43,223 nt of DNA, from contig JAYMGJ010000649.1 of the NCBI GenBank assembly GCA_037178675.1, positions 1-43,223 of the forward strand, read 5' to 3'. Every line of letters begins with the position of its first letter. Within the stretch, counting starts at the first letter, position 1. This document shows positions 43,133 through 43,223 of the stretch, piece after piece. The notes beneath the pieces were generated by a model. The model ran no database searches. It was not told the DNA's origin and saw only the letters and a program-made list of their open reading frames with translations. The translations under genes and the position numbers were made by a program. Source of the stretch: Scleroderma bovista. Its lineage: Eukaryota; Basidiomycota; Agaricomycetes; Boletales; Sclerodermataceae.

Positions 43133-43223
43133 TTGTCCAACTCCGGATCATATCCGGTTACTCCAGTCATATCGCAGCCCTATAGCTCTACTCCAGTCGC
43201 TCTCAGCTGCTCCGGTCATACTT
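43133..43223 (+). repeat. Start of a family-A LTR (runs off the window)
   Basis: Begins TGTTACGACCTTGTCCAACTCC and continues with ATCCGGTTACTCC and CTCCGGTC words like 28396. It is inserted in Gypsy D. Whether it is solo or part of a full element is not visible. Confidence 0.85.

Overview
The window is a transposon-dense, gene-poor stretch of a filamentous fungal genome, most likely an Agaricomycete (mushroom-type basidiomycete). The assignment rests on the style of its Ty3/Gypsy polyproteins, on Copia gags followed by a long repetitive acidic linker, and on Copia primer sites that match the anticodon arm of initiator tRNA-Met. I see no intact single-copy host gene, no rRNA, no tRNA and no CRISPR. 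Element names used here (A to F, H, Co-1 to Co-4, TRIM-1) are mine.

Left part (1-3265): a minus-strand Gypsy A end (gag N-terminus plus LTR, 1-1296) cuts into a minus-strand Copia 5' end (Co-2, about 1297-1914). Then come about 1.15 kb of unassigned DNA and a small palindromic element (3070-3149).

Region 3266-17988 is a nest with clean target-site duplications (TSDs). Copia Co-1 (minus, LTR 17591-17988, ORF from 17521) is split by Gypsy chromovirus B (3266-14746, TSD ATATG). B is itself split inside pol by Gypsy-like element C (8004-13954, TSD CAAAC). C has a long gag-protease ORF and an accessory ORF but no reverse transcriptase. Removing C rejoins B pol in frame, and removing B rejoins the Co-1 ORF in frame.

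Region 17989-20814 is the only stretch that may be pre-insertion DNA: a TGG/CAC-rich low-complexity tract plus sequence without a recognisable gene. It lies between two Copia LTRs in inverted orientation.

Region 20815-28395 is a rearranged pile: a Copia LTR (Co-4), pieces of a 2.1 kb LTR (family D) in both orientations forming a large inverted repeat, a short LTR of family H, a decayed minus-strand Gypsy E (gag, protease, RT start), a deleted family-D 5' end with its gag start (F), and a Copia linker fragment (Co-3).

Region 28396-43223 is a second nest. Gypsy A' (plus) has its gag split by a 1346 bp solo LTR (TSD GCTAT), and its pol is cut at 35255 by Gypsy D (minus). D has a 2.1 kb 3' LTR that contains a small TRIM element (36513-38119). 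D pol contains a 363 bp solo LTR of family H (TSD CAGAG). At the right edge another family-A LTR begins.

Three signals recur or stand out. (1) Almost all in-frame stops in these elements are TGA where an arginine CGA is expected, which suggests CpG methylation and deamination. (2) A' has a textbook-like -1 frameshift site between gag and pol, with a correctly spaced stem and a possible pseudoknot. (3) The Copia linker is a 171 bp periodic array whose antisense strand carries splice-like GT...CTGAC...AG modules at fixed spacing.
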